Part shown: piece after piece, positions 29,490 to 55,572 of the stretch
Layout: every line of letters begins with the position of its first letter
How positions within the stretch are numbered: the first letter of the stretch is position 1
Assembly: GCA_014529385.2 (NCBI GenBank)
Contig: CM043942.1
Span: forward strand, 19,479,991-19,543,990
From: Adiantum capillus-veneris
Lineage: Eukaryota; Streptophyta; Polypodiopsida; Polypodiales; Pteridaceae
Direction: 5' to 3'
Length of the DNA: 64,000 nt
Notes under the pieces: model-generated
What the model saw: only the letters and a program-made list of their open reading frames with translations
Told to the model about the DNA's origin: nothing
Database searches by the model: none
Program-made: the position numbers and the translations under genes

Positions 29490-31390
29490 GTGGTGGAGAC
29501 TCCAGCGCTTTGAAGCTTAGGCAATCTCTCATGGATCCTTTTATGGATTTCAAAGTCAGAATCAACTGTGCAATAGACACAAATGCTGCTTGGCTACACA
29601 GGGCGGGCTTGCATGACTTTGAAACCCTACCATGGTATCAGTGGAAGCACAATTACTTGAAAAATCTCAGTTGGAGATTTTAAGAAAACAAAAGGTATGA
29701 TTTCCATCACGGGTTTTTTCACACATGAGTTACTGTCAAAGGTTTTCAAGTTACCTTTGAAGGGTGCAACCACGATCCCCAAATGTTTTGAAGTGATGCT
29801 CAGAAAAGAATTTGGCAATACTAAAGGGGGCAGGAAGTATTGTATGTTGAAGAATGTAAGTTATGTGAGGAGGGAGCAGCTAAAATGGTACTTGAAGAGG
29901 ATGTGTTGTTTAATCAAGTTTGATTACATGTCTAAGGAGAATTATGCTCCTTTACGCTTTGCAGAACAGGGGAGAACAATAAATTGGGGACATTGGCTTT
30001 ATGAGAAGTTGTCAGCTGAGGTGTATCTATTGGAAAAGAGGAAGTCGCAAAATGGTAGTAGGTTGTCTGCCTACCTAGCTACTCTGTTCAATTATGCTCA
30101 GAGGTTGCTAGCTGGAGATGCTTATAGGGAAGATCAACCATTACCTAAATCCTCTAGCAAGGCAGTGGTGGAAAAGGATGATCAAGGTTCAATTCAAAAA
30201 ATGGATTTAGAGGCTGAGTTGGAGGTGATCATCAAAAGCTTGAATCATTTAGGTTTCTTGTGCAAGCTGGGTACCATTCATTCAGATGTCAGCAGACTCC
30301 AGAGATGGTGGAATCCATGAGGAATTTGGATATCTCTTTGCCTAATCCTCAGATCTATGAGCAGACACCAACAAAGCTAGGGAAAGTGTTTACCCTATCA
30401 AAGAAAAGGAAATTGGGTACTGAAACAAAGGAGGTAGCAAAACAGTTGCAATTTGCAGGTCTAAGCACTCAGGAGGTTGAATCACATCTAGTTGTTGAGG
30501 AATCAGGTATGGCTATGAAGATGTTGGCTGAGGATCAAAGGGTTTTGAAAAATCAACAGGGTTTAGCTGGAGCATCAATTGTAATCAGTGGCAGAGACAG
30601 GGGTGGCAAAAGTAATGTTGCAGGAATAGAGTGAGCTAGTGCAGGGTTTGAAGTTAGAGTTGGAGGAGTTGAAGTGTCGACATAAGTATGAAGTGAAAAA
30701 TTTGCTAGTGCAGCATCAGAGAGAAGTGGCCAGAGTGAAAAGTTCATTGGGTATGTTCAAAGAGTGGACACAAGCTTTGGAAGAAAGAGTTAAATGTGAG
30801 ATGGAGCAATTTGGATGCCAAGAACACAAACCTGCAGGTGCAAAATCAGATGTTGGATCAGAGAATGAAGCCTTTATTTGATTTAGAGAAGCAAGTGTTG
30901 GGTCAAGAAGAGTTAGATGTCAATGGGGTACTAATGTCTGAAGGTGATGTGCACATACTTAGATATCAAATGTTGGACTGTGTTGCAGGAGGCTTGGAAA
31001 TCAATGAGAGAGAGATTATCTACTATGATTAAACATCCCTATGAATTGGTCAAAATAGGTTTTGTCAATGCACATGAGGCAAGTCTGCTGGTGGAAGTTG
31101 AGAAATTTAAGAAGGAAAAGTAAGTTTATTTTCATCAAATTCAAGAGTACATGGCTAAGGAGTCGGGAAAGAAAGTTTCAAGAGAACTAAGGACTAGATC
31201 TAAACAGGTGCAGAAAATACCAAAATTTGCAAGGAGTCCAACAACAATTGATGAAGCTCAGAGTTCAGGGATAGTTCAAGCTTCAGTTGTGATTGAAGCC
31301 TCAGTGGAGCAAGGTACTGTTGCAAACAAGAAAGTGTTGAATCGGATGTACCAATGTATCAGAGCGCAATTTATTTCCTTAGTGAGATAG
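29490..31390 (+). pseudogene. E4 ORF after integrase, coiled-coil protein, broken
   Basis: Several sense-strand frames read as one protein broken by shifts: LMDPFMDFKVRINCAID (29528 on), then 29697-30320 with CFEVMLRKEFGNTKGG and SYVRREQLKWYLKRMCC, then 30260-30634, then 30639-31390 with a Glu/Lys/Leu-rich coiled coil (LEELKCRHKYEVKNLLVQHQ, FKEWTQALEERVK). There is no transmembrane segment, so it is not envelope-like. Plant gypsy elements can carry an extra sense ORF after integrase; I do not recognise the family of this one. Confidence 0.55.
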
Positions 31391-32020
31391 ACATTGTAGT
31401 AGATTTTTTGTAGGAAGAGAGTGAGGTTCGGACAGAAAAAGGGCATGGAACTCTCAAGAGAATTTCAAGGAACTCTCAAGAAGGAGTTCTTATGCAAGAG
31501 GAAATGGAAGTAAAAATTCTAGAAGGGAAAAGGAGACCATGCTAAAATATTTTTCAAAACACAAATGGTGAACAATTTTTAGTGCCTTTAAAAGATAGGG
31601 ACAAGGGAAAAGATAAGATAAAAAAGGGGGGGGGGGGGGGGAAGAGAAGATACGGATAAGGTGAGTCAGTAACTTGTTGAAGAAGTTTTGAAAAGCAAGG
31701 TAAGTTATCAAGATAAGTAAAGGATGTATTGATAAGGAAGATAATCTATCAAGTTAAGTGAAGGTACTTATCTAACATGTGCATAAAAGAGGTTTTGTCT
31801 TCTCATTTTACAGTTCTCTCCTTCATTTTTCAAGGTGCAAACTTGAGAGTAAGTTTGAGAAAGCCATAGCTAAACCTCTTCCACATCAAATCTTGAGAGT
31901 AAGGTAGTGACCATTGATGCTTGAGAGAACTTGAATTGACCTCCATTTTTGGAATTACACGTGTATCAAATTTTGAGTTTAATCTTGGTAAGCTCATCTA
32001 ATTTCGTAGTAGTAAGTAAC

Positions 32021-32117
<97 letters not shown>

Positions 32118-32380
32118 GAGAGTCAAGAGACTCGCAAGATGCCAAGAGTAGCTCTAGCCAATAGTGCTTGCCATGTTATCTATTGTCTGAAAGGTTTAAA
32201 GTTTGAGCATTGGATCTCCCTGCTAGAAGCATAGCTCATTTGCTATAGGGGCTGATTCCTTGTAATCCATGAGTAGATTGTCTCTCTCAAATATCACTCA
32301 TGACCTCCACCAGCAAATGTATGCAAGCCTTAGTATTAGTGAGCAGCTATTGGCTAAAAAATATCAAACGATTTAGCTAC
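31391..32380. other. 3' flank of E4, possible LTR
   Basis: No gene. Contains a G-run at 31626-31640, a TATA-like GCATAAAAG near 31781, and the microsatellite at 32023-32114. LTR ends are not identifiable. Confidence 0.35.
32023..32114. repeat. Compound (GT)n(GA)n microsatellite
   Basis: About 29 GT repeats followed, after one CT, by about 15 GA repeats. Confidence 0.97.
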
Positions 32381-33832
32381 TTTTTGTGGCACATGTCATA
32401 CAAATCAAATTCTCTCTTTTTGGGATCACGGCATCTCCCTCTTGGATCATTACCATGATAGCATGTTCTCCCTTAAAGGTCCAACAATTTCTCAAGCTGC
32501 ATCGAAAAGGTGCGCATTACGCAGTCATTTTGGCAAAGGCTAGGTTCGACCGGGTGGACTTGGCAAGGATGAGGTGAACAGGAGCTATTGACAAGGTATG
32601 GAGGGAGCTCCATGCTCATGCAGGATGCAATAGATTCAATGATTCATTGCTTACGTTAGAAGGCTCACGAAAACTATGACCAAATGGCTAGCAATTGTTG
32701 CTGGTAGGTTCTCATGTAAGAGAGACCTTGAAATAATAAACTGCAAAACTTTTAGGCCACTGTTTGCATATTTTCGTTCTTTGTAAGTGTGGTGTGGAGT
32801 TACTAAGGGAGATTGGGGGAACACTATCTATTTTTTTCTAACTCCGTGAAGCATTTACAAAGTGTTTGGTGAGTAGGTCTTTCTAACAATGTCATCTAAT
32901 ATTTCAAAATAAAAAACTTTGCTTGTAGTGCTTTGCTTTTAAAAGAAATTCAACACTATTGAAAAGACAAAGAGAAAAAGAAAATCACAAATGTTGTGGA
33001 TAATACTAATATAGATCATGTACACGTAAAGATGATGGATTAGAGGAGGCGAGCTAAGTTGTTATGGAATGTATGCTAAAAAGTATTGTATTATTTGCAA
33101 AGAAGACTTAACCATTCTAAAAGTGAATTTGGAATTGAAGGAGCCATTGATATTTAATATAATGCATTGGCTAACCATAGTGGGTCAAAGAGACGGATTT
33201 CCATTGTTAAAAAAAAGAGCTTTGATATGCGTGTCTCTATGAGTTACAATTCCATGGATGATTGTGTAAAAAATTTATTTCATGTTTCTTACTATGCAAA
33301 AAGTTATCTTGCTTCCACAAAATTTGTTCCTACCATTAATGAAATTATGTGCAATGTGCAAGACATTAATGAAACTATGCAATAATGAAAAAGTGTGTGC
33401 CTTATTTGTGCATTAAATAGCAACAAGTCTTGAGATTAAGTCGTAAATTATTCAAATTGTTATAAGAGGGGTTTGTTTTGCCTCTCTTAAAGACGAGGGC
33501 TATCCATGCAAGTCATTGGTTGAGTCGACATAAGGCTTTACTTCAGTAATTCAAGCTCGAATTTTTATCTGATCTTGCCAAAGTTTTATCATGTTATATT
33601 ATTTTTTTCTTCGACTAGTATGTCCCTACGATTTTTAGAAAGTCATTAAAGCTTAGAATCTGAACAGATGCCGCTTTGGCATGCCGAGGCAAAAAGAAGA
33701 TGAAGGAGGCAGTAGGTAGCAACGCAAGGTTGACAAGGGAGGACAGGGCAAAGAACAAGCAGCACAACAGGTCGACGGGTAGGGGCGTTCTTTCTTTTTT
33801 CAGCTTGAGGAATTGTGGAAGTTGCAGCTCGA

Positions 33833-33925
33833 CGCGATGGCTTAGCTGGTTAGGCTCCACGTTTGAAGACCAACAATCCTCATGGGCTAGAGTTCGATCC
33901 CTATAGCTGTCCTTTTACAAGGTGT
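33833..33925 (+). repeat. tRNA-derived SINE-like unit
   Basis: An A-box-like ATGGCTTAGCTGGTTAGG and a B-box-like GAGTTCGATCC, about 40 bp apart, give an RNA polymerase III internal-promoter layout. The acceptor stem does not pair, so it is not a tRNA gene. Confidence 0.6.
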
Positions 33926-34903
33926 GGTCTTCACAAGGGTGACCCATGAGATCCGCATGGAAATAGCGAAGCTACCAGTATGTGGTATGTAATAGCAAGT
34001 CATTCCAAAATAATTATGATGTTACAACAATCCCAAAAATATTTGATGTCAAGATTAGTAGCCATGGAACGAGTTCATGGAGACCTAGTTTAGCTCACAA
34101 TGCCCTTAATGGAGATGGTGTCGGATATCCCGATATCCGGATATCCCATTGTTCCCGAAGATGGCTCATCCAAAGGACCTTTACGAATTGAGACTATACT
34201 AGAGATCCACCATTTAGAAGCATTGAGCTTACATATGATAGAAGTGAAGCTGAACTTGAAGACGTGATATTAACTTTTCAGAGTCAATTCATTATCCATG
34301 AAATAGAAAATTGAAAGGTTTAATGCTGACTCTACCGTCAAGGTCCAAGGTCACCGGGCAAGCCATCTACGCCGTCAACCTAGTAGCAATTCCCAACAAT
34401 AATTTTTGTTGATGCCCGTCAAATGTCAGACACATCAGCCCGCGTAATCTGCATGGCAATGATTGCCAATCATTGTAAGACTCGTCAGCATGCAAAATAG
34501 CGGGGTGTAGCTGCGCTGCACGAGTGTACGACACCTCAGCATGCAGAATAACGCACAAGCTGTATCTTACTGCACGATTGTACATGCCTTGAGTCAGAGA
34601 CCAGTACTTGGCCCGGCTCCCCTGGACCTTGACAACCGGGAATGATCATTTACTGACCATTCCCATAATATTGACTCCCAAAAAAATTGGAGGCGTGGAG
34701 TTGGAAAAGCTATATAGCAAACCTAAAAAGATGAAGTGGGAAAGAGTGTCAAACGTATGGTTGATCCAAGCTTCTTAAGAAAGGAGTTTCAAAATCTTTA
34801 TATTTCCCATTTAGTGAGTGTAAGGGGTGGAACTTAAAGGGCACGCAAAACGACATTCATAGATGCGATACCTTAAGGAAAAGTGCTCATCATTGTCCCC
34901 AAA

Positions 34904-34980
34904 GGGTTGGTCTAACAATAAGGCTTTGGCTTCTCAACTTACAAGTTGTAGGTTTAAATCCCTAGTTGGATCTCCTGTAG
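34904..34980 (+). repeat. tRNA-derived SINE-like unit
   Basis: GGTTGGTCTAACAATAAGG resembles an A box and GTAGGTTTAAATCCC a B box, with a tRNA-like CAACTTACAAGTTG hairpin between. Degenerate. Confidence 0.55.
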
Positions 34981-36200
34981 AGGGACACCTTGTACTCACT
35001 TGGCATTCACGTTGCTAAGGCTCTTGCCCTTGGACACTCGAGTGCATCCTCTTCCCAGGGTGGGTCATCCGAGGAGGTTCGTAGCTTGTTGCTACGAGTT
35101 CTCTCCGATGTTCCTAGTACATGTGGTGCATCAATTAGGTGGCCATGGGGATGTCCCCACGTGGCTCTTGCCCAATGTTGCACGGCTCTTGCCCAACCAT
35201 GTTTCATGGCTAATAGTTGGAAGGGATAAGCACCTTTCCTTTCAGGCAAAAAAAGTGTCGGGAAAAAAAAAGTGTGCATCATTGTTTATGCTTTAAGTCG
35301 AAACTTCAATGGGAATTTCTCTTAAAGTCCATTTGAATTCGTGTACGCCCCATAATTATTGACATGGACCTGAAGCCCAGTGCTCGAAAAAAAACTTTTT
35401 TCCAAAAACTTGGCAAACCTACATTTGTGAAACAACAGAGGTAAATCGAAAAAATTTGAAGGTTTTTACATCGAATTACACTAATTTTTTCAAAATTTTG
35501 TAGGTTTTCTCACCTTCAAATATGAAATTTAGAGGTATATTTCAAAATTTGTAGGTGGGATTACACTTAACCTGGGAGCACTGCTGAAGCCACGTATGTA
35601 GCTCCAAGGATGATTGGATTGTAAGTCTTTTAGAAAGTGACTCGCTCACTTGATGTCACGTACGCAAAGTCATAGCTCTGTGTATGTGTGGATGGAAGCT
35701 CTGGCAGCCAATACAAAGAAATGTAGGTGGCTTAGGGCCAAAGCTTCTAACCTCCAGCTCTGTGAGTATTTAAGACTAGGCGCTCTACGCCTATAAGTCA
35801 TCTGAAGGTTATGCGTTGATCAACCCTGAACCTGGTACACATGCCTCTGATGCTATGCCAGTCGTCTGAACTTCATGAGTGGATCAACCTCTGGGCCTTC
35901 CAATAGCCAATGACAGCTTGGTCAGCTCATCAGCTGCTTCAATCCGGGGACCGGCACATTCTGTGCTGCAGCATGAACGGACCTCTTGTCCACGGGGGAA
36001 AGCCACCCACCACTGCTTTATGGACATTGGCATGAATGCCAGACATATGGCAACAGATTATATTCCATTTCTAGCATACAACAAGTCAGCAAAGTGCTGC
36101 TGAGTGGCCTTCACTAGTCCACATGAGCACATAATCAAGTAGACAAGCATGGAGCCAACTTCTCCTCGCGTTATACCTTACACAATTTGGTGAGTAGACT

Positions 36201-36819
36201 GAGAGAATAAAATATTCAGCTGTACATGAGAAACACTTCACTGAAAAAGGATACATTCGATTCCCCAGGTGATACCCTTCGACCGCATACTTATACCGAA
36301 AAGTTCACTACACAAAATCAGAAAGAGCTGCTGCCACCACAACATATGACAACAGGCAAGGATAGTACTTGAAATAGATGGCTTGGAAAACATGGCCTTA
36401 ACCATTGGAGTATATGACCGTGTTCCATTTATAGTCGTTACAGTATAGTCTCTTGAAATACAATTGGAGAATCCTTTGGAAAATCCTGAAAAGACAATCG
36501 CATTGGTTTTAGCTAGTGCACAAACACCACCTCCTACCTGGGATTTTGAAGCTAAGCAGACTACAAAGAATTGCTCTTACATTGCACACAAAATGAGTAA
36601 AGTGGCAGCCACCCTTGTACTATACACTGCCGCACTCCTTTGAGAAGTACAGCAACAGTCAAAAAAATGGGCAGAGCCTCGTGGATGACATTTGTTACTA
36701 CTCTCTAGTATACATATTATTTCACAGCCAAGACCTTGTACAGAAAAAGGCTTTCTGTAGCTTGCACTCATCTACAAGCAGGAACTTAATGTATAAGTAC
36801 ATCACAGATACTGGCTCTG
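36201..36819 (-). other. Downstream flank of the BTS-like gene
   Basis: The 3' UTR must lie here, immediately past the stop codon at 36820-36822. No clear AATAAA was found on the minus strand, so the polyadenylation site is not placed. Confidence 0.5.
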
Positions 36820-50261
<13,442 letters not shown>

Positions 50262-50275
50262 TATAAAAATGCCCT

Positions 50276-50512
50276 CGATGAAGGATCAACATGATTCCAT
50301 TACCGTGTCAGATAATTTCCCTATTTCTAGCCAGTAAGAAGATGATTCTCAACAATGTCGATCCTCAGAAGTGAACGTTACAAACTTGCTTCCCGATGAA
50401 GGATCAACATGAATCCATTACCGTGTCAGGTATCTCCTCCTGTCTCTATTCCTAGCGAGTGAGAAGACAATTCTCAACAATGTCGTGCCTCAGAATTGAA
50501 CGTTACAAACGA
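50276..50512. repeat. 118-bp tandem duplication just upstream of the BTS start
   Basis: Two copies of a unit beginning CGATGAAGGATCAACATGA, at 50276 and 50394, about 85-90% alike, 15 bp upstream of the BTS ATG and so in its 5' UTR or core promoter. Confidence 0.9.
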
Positions 50513-50689
50513 TGTGATCTTGGGGTTTCTACTTCTAGACACCAGTATTGACCAGCTTATGCGACCTGGATGTTTATCTCTGCCATAAAAAATGGCGTGC
50601 TTATCTGACAAACCCGGCTATATGCGCCAATTTGCCATTTTCAAACACAGAAAAGCGCCCACATGCTTCTGGCAACCAAAAGACCTATC

Positions 50690-51110
50690 GACGGCCAGTG
50701 CTGCTCTGCGAGGTTATAGACGTGACGATGCACAGTAACGTTCGGTTAACCCCTGTCAAACTGGGCTTCTGAGAGTGAAGTAAGAACGCGAGAGAGACCG
50801 CGTCCCTGAGTCGCTGCAGGATGTGCAATGCTTGGAAAGGGAGGAAGAATGCGCAGCAGGTAGCGATGGCGAGGAAAGCCAAAGAGAAGGAGACGCCGAA
50901 GCTGAGGGGAAATGGAGAAGAGGCTATAGAGAGAGGGGAGGCGCCATGTCCCATTTGGAGCGACCACGGCTGCAGCCCAATTTGAGGGACGATGGGGCGA
51001 TGCCAGAAAGAGACACTCACATAGGCTACACACAAACAACGAGGATACGCCTCCGCCTACGTATTCGTACAAACTGCGTGTGCTGGCCGCGTGGACTGCC
51101 TCGGCCAACA
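50690..51110. other. CpG-rich patch upstream of BTS
   Basis: Clearly richer in G+C and CpG than its surroundings. Overlapping frames on both strands lack domains, so I do not call a gene. It may be the distal promoter or first non-coding exon of BTS. Confidence 0.4.
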
Positions 51111-51454
51111 GTTGAGAGGTTTCGAACTCGAAACTTGTCTTAACGTCCTCCCAACGGACCTCTCTAGAGCTCTCTAAATATTAGGCAAAAAGCTCCCTCC
51201 CCCATTTGTTGGCTGATGATGCAGATCAGCTCTCCATAAGTGTGCGAAAAACACAACTTAGCTGTCACGTTGCCCAACTAGAGAGACAAGAGTTTATTGA
51301 GAAGACATTCACATTTACTTAATCACCAAAACAGACAAGTCCAACATCATTCAAAACTTGACTGACAATATCCCCATTGTTTCCATAAGTGTCAAAGAAT
51401 CCTATGTCCTGATTAAACAAAACTCAGACGTAGTTGGAACGTATTTGTGCTCGT

Positions 51455-51458
<4 letters not shown>

Positions 51459-51481
<23 letters not shown>
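51459..51481. repeat. (GA)n microsatellite
   Basis: About 11 GA repeats, tail of the SINE-like unit. Confidence 0.9.
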
Positions 51482-51486
<5 letters not shown>

Positions 51487-51583
51487 TAATCATGGCCTCT
51501 TGGGGAAGCGAAACCTCACATAGTCGAGAGGTTTTGAACTCAAAACTTGTCTTATCGTCCTCCCAAGAGACCTCTCTCTCTAC

Positions 51584-51586
<3 letters not shown>

Positions 51587-51619
<33 letters not shown>
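51587..51619. repeat. (GA)n microsatellite
   Basis: About 16 GA repeats, tail of the next SINE-like unit. Confidence 0.9.
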
Positions 51620-51623
<4 letters not shown>

Positions 51624-51919
51624 TAATCCTAGCCTCTTGACGAAGCGAAGCCTCACGTAGTTCAGTGACAGAAGCGTTTGCCCTAGGAGCTTGGGTGCAA
51701 TTGAAGTCTATGTCATCTCTTTCCTTTTCGTTTAATTTGTAAGCACATACTTCTTCTGCTTTGTTTGGGGGGGACGAGAAAGGGTACCCATCCTCGACTC
51801 CTAAAAAAAATAAAAAAAGAAAGAGAGAGAGAGAGGGAGAAACTTTGGCTGCTTAATCACATTGGGCCAATCGAATAGCTCACACAAATGAAAATGGAAG
51901 TCATTATTCAAAACATTTG

Positions 51920-52020
<101 letters not shown>

Positions 52021-52085
52021 CTCCTTAATCACATTGGACCAATTGAATGACTATGAAGCCGTTGTTCTCTGAATTCAAAATATTG

Positions 52086-52088
<3 letters not shown>

Positions 52089-52128
<40 letters not shown>
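52089..52128. repeat. (GA)n microsatellite
   Basis: About 20 GA repeats. Confidence 0.95.
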
Positions 52129-52130
<2 letters not shown>

Positions 52131-52390
52131 ACCTTCAACAAAGAGAGGCACTGGGCAAGAGGGTCTCGAGTTATGATAGACTATGTGACCAAAGCACTTA
52201 AACCATCAAGAGATGACATAGAAAAACCAAGAGTAGATTTTGAGCAAGTGCTTCTTAAGATTTGAATGACATCCAACTTTCCCTACCAATTTTTGCGATC
52301 GTTTGAATTGATCTTATATCCCCTTCTTTATTCCTCTTTTTCATGTTGGGGACACATGAAATTGAGGAAGAGAGAGAGAATACAAAGTGG

Positions 52391-52396
<6 letters not shown>

Positions 52397-52464
<68 letters not shown>
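52397..52464. repeat. (CT)n microsatellite
   Basis: About 34 CT repeats. Confidence 0.95.
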
Positions 52465-52465
<1 letters not shown>

Positions 52466-52468
<3 letters not shown>

Positions 52469-52630
52469 AATCTTCTATTTTCTGTGACAAAGCCAGCCCT
52501 TCTTCATATACTCCATGTGCCCATCCTCCTATCTCCCGTAGTTGATTGTCAGAGAGGCCTAGTGATCTAGTTTTGATTGCTTGAAAGAGCACACTCGAGC
52601 TCAAATCCAAGAGGGTACCAAGTCTTGATT
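52466..52630 (-). pseudogene. Other part of the split ORF
   Basis: Downstream half of the frame interrupted at 58817. It ends by running into the CT/GA tract at 52397-52464. Confidence 0.45.
52626..52630. repeat. Target-site duplication TGATT, left
   Basis: Directly abuts the left LTR and matches 58812-58816. Confidence 0.85.
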
Positions 52631-53117
52631 TGCTACAAACGAAAGCGTGGAGAGCCCTGCAAAACACTAAAAACAATATACTGCAAACCATAAACCCGAC
52701 AAATCTGAATACCTGGTGAATTTCGTAGCACATAACTGAATCATACGCGAACAGAGAGAGATAGAGAGCGAGATACAGCATAAGAGCACGTGCGGATGCA
52801 CCTCCGAGAGAGGAGTGCTACACCGGCACCACGAGAGAGAAGAGAGGATAAGAGAGAAGAAATACACAGGCACTGGGTACAATCTCCCCCCGTGCAAGAG
52901 TGACCATTTCCCTCTTGCACGTATTTGATTTATAGATTTCTTGAATGGTCAAATTGAGTACAAACTGGCCGGCCGGTCATAAATGGCCAAAACTCATAAA
53001 AGAGCACTTGAATAATAAAATATACATAAAATATAATATCCTTTTGCAATAGCCTAGCTCGATCAAGCCTTTTCCACCTGTCAGCTGCAATAAATAATAA
53101 ATATCAATTCTATAACA
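52631..53117 (-). repeat. Left LTR (3' LTR)
   Basis: 487 bp, starting TGCTACAAACGAAAGC and ending AATTCTATAACA on the plus strand. About 10 bp longer than the right LTR; one visible insertion is near 53021-53030. Confidence 0.9.
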
Positions 53118-55290
53118 TACCTCTCCGTTGGAAAGCAACTGTCCTCAATTGCAAAGATAAGAAATCTGCAAACGATACTTGTCAAAAACAATGATTAGAA
53201 ATCTGTGTCAAAAAATAGCATATAGTAAAAATAATTAAACTAAACAACATTGCTTATGCCTACCGTCATCCACATACTACCTATTCTAGTGTCCCATACC
53301 ACTAGAATAAGCAATATATGTCATACCCTGATGAATCAGGAAATCATTTGTCACACTCATCATCCAATAATCCATTCTCATCATTCTCAAGTTCAATACT
53401 ATCGCAATAGAAAATCAACATATATCCATTCCAAATCCAAATCCAAACATCTGGCAATATGAACATCTGTCAACATGTACCCATGTCAAATTCAAATCCA
53501 AATATCCTTCATTTTGTATACCCGGGTAACAAAATCATACCAGTTACAGTGGTGGCCAGCCACTGTAGCATGATTTTGTGATCGGGGTTGCCTAAATCGG
53601 CAAATCTGCACTAATGCTGTCTAAATCAGTGAATCTGCATTGGATATTGTTTAGAAATCATGAATCTGCAATTAATCAATGTGTTGCCTAAATCGGCGGA
53701 TCTGCACCAAGATGAGGATCGACACACTGCCTAAATCGACGAATTTGTGCGCATGTGACCAATGGACTAGACAAGACATAAAAAGGTAACATTGAGCACA
53801 TATGTGAGACCAATTTGGAGCATGTTTGAGTAAGAGGGTACTTACAAACTGTTGTCCACTCTTCCAGAGCACCTTAACTCACATGAGTAGCTGCATAGCT
53901 TAATGAAAAATCCTTTAAATCAATGAGAAACCAGGGCCATAGCAGTGTGTGAGTAGTCAGCTTAGAAGACAATTAGACAAACCAAATATGAAAAGAACAG
54001 TAATGTATTTGTTGTACATACCAACAGGATATTGAATGGGTATCTATGTATGCGTGTCGAGAGAGCTGAGTTGTCTCTTTGAATGGTATAAGCAAACACA
54101 TCCAGGATTTTGGCACAAGCTTGTTTGACAGTGTTAGTATAGTCAACCAGGAAGTAGTAAGATATGCATTAAGTAATATATTTAATTAGCTAGGAAGGTA
54201 GGGATTGAAAAATCTAAGAGAACATGGTTAGTATATTATCACTGAAGTTTTGAAAATAAGCTTGAGAAATAAAGTAAGGAGATGACTTATCTGACCGCGT
54301 TACATGATGGTCTGCATCGATTTTTGGGAATATTAGACAATAAACAAGTTAGAAAAATAAAATAAAATTGAAGAGCATTATCAAGATCATTTTGTGAAGT
54401 GCAATCAAGATGGAGACTGGAATTGCCTTAAACTTGTGGTAAACCTAAGAAAGGTGATGGTATTGACTAGTGCTACTGGAATTAACAGCAAAAATATAAC
54501 AAGGAGCTGTTTGAAGAGGAAAAAATCAAGAAAATCTTCACAATGTTATAAGTGCAACAAATTTTAAGCCCTACAGATGAGGCCATGACTTTTTATACAT
54601 CAAGTGATGAAATAAATCACAGAAAGAGCATGTATTGTCATCAGCATACAAGTTGCAAAAAGTGGTCACATCACAAGTTTACAGTAGGGGTGTTGTAGAG
54701 CAGGAATGCTTGGGTATTTGGTCAAAATAGAATGTGAAAACTTAGCATGATGTAAAGGAGTTACCAACTTTTATTGATATGAATGATGAGGTTGCTAAAT
54801 TAAGGAACATATTCTCTCATCAATCATGTTTTGATAGAGGTACTAACAATATTCAAGCCAGTAAGATTGAAGGACTTATTGACGAAGTATGGAGCTGTTC
54901 CCAAACGATCGCTATGCATATCTAAAAGTGTGTTTAAATTGTGACTAATATTTCTTTAACTACCACCATATCTATGAGCTTCTTGGAAACGAGAACATGA
55001 GGAATTTCTATAGCTGACGTCAAACGGAGGTACACTGCATATTTCAGACAAACTGCCAAGGATATCACAAGCGCCTAAGAAGAAACGATTCCTAGCTCAC
55101 AAAAATACAGCAAAGAAACAACAACAAGAATCCACTAGATATTGTCTCTTGCGTCTGACTCGGAGTCTGACTCAGTGGAAGAAGTGTTGCAGTGAGAAAT
55201 AGTCACACAAGATTGTGGTAGCCTAGACTTCACCGTAGCCCACTGATAGCCGCATGGTGAGTGGGAGGGTGTTCTATTGCAAAGTTGAGG
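53118..55290. other. Interior of the LTR element, left part, non-coding
   Basis: No gag, protease, RT or integrase motif on either strand. Repeated phrases such as GCCTAAATCGGCGGATCTGC occur at 53590-53745. Confidence 0.6.
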
Positions 55291-55400
55291 GGGGGAAAGA
55301 GAGAGAGAAATGAAATGAAATGTTATATTAACCGTCTTCAAAAGGCCATGAGACCAAACTAATACAATCGTTGCGGATCTAAACCAATGCTTGGGTACAA
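55290..55400 (-). mobile_element. LINE-type 3' end with GAAAT repeats
   Basis: Reverse-complement relative of 42060-42145: shares GTCTTCAAAAGGCC and TTATATTAAC and the same pentanucleotide tail. Nested inside the LTR element. Confidence 0.6.
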
Positions 55401-55572
55401 AAATAAAATTAAGTAAAGCGAAAGATTGAAACTAAAAGTCTAAAATTGTCGGAGTAAACCATTATCATCATCCTCACTGCCTGCCACTGTAAGCAGTCGT
55501 ACTGGGGAAGACAAAAAGAGACAGAAAGTGGGATGCGATATTGTTGATGGTAGTGAGATGACTGGCTCTCTT

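Larger units (their letters stand above)
32381..36200. other. Gene-poor spacer
   Basis: Apart from two SINE-like units (33833, 34904) I see no supported gene. Short frames are scattered without domains. A cluster of GATATCC words occurs at 34122-34146. Confidence 0.5.
51110..51665 (-). repeat. Cluster of SINE-like units with GA/CT tails
   Basis: Minus-strand units with a B-box-like GAGTTCGAAACCTC (51115) or GAGTTCAAAACCTC (51525). The unit at 51459-51570 continues GTGAGGTTTCGCTTCCCC and ends in a CT tract; a truncated third copy is at 51587-51665. Confidence 0.55.

Noticed and set aside
31614-31711. G-run at 31626-31640 as a regulatory or quadruplex site
   Set aside because: A single homopolymer run; nothing else supports a function and it is prone to sequencing error.
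33833-34980. Functional tRNA genes at 33833 and 34904
   Set aside because: Box A and B remain but acceptor stems and anticodon arms do not pair; SINE-like relics fit better.
50685-51143. Overlapping frames of about 106-120 codons on both strands in the CpG-rich patch
   Set aside because: Openness follows from base composition; no domain, no consistent splice partners.
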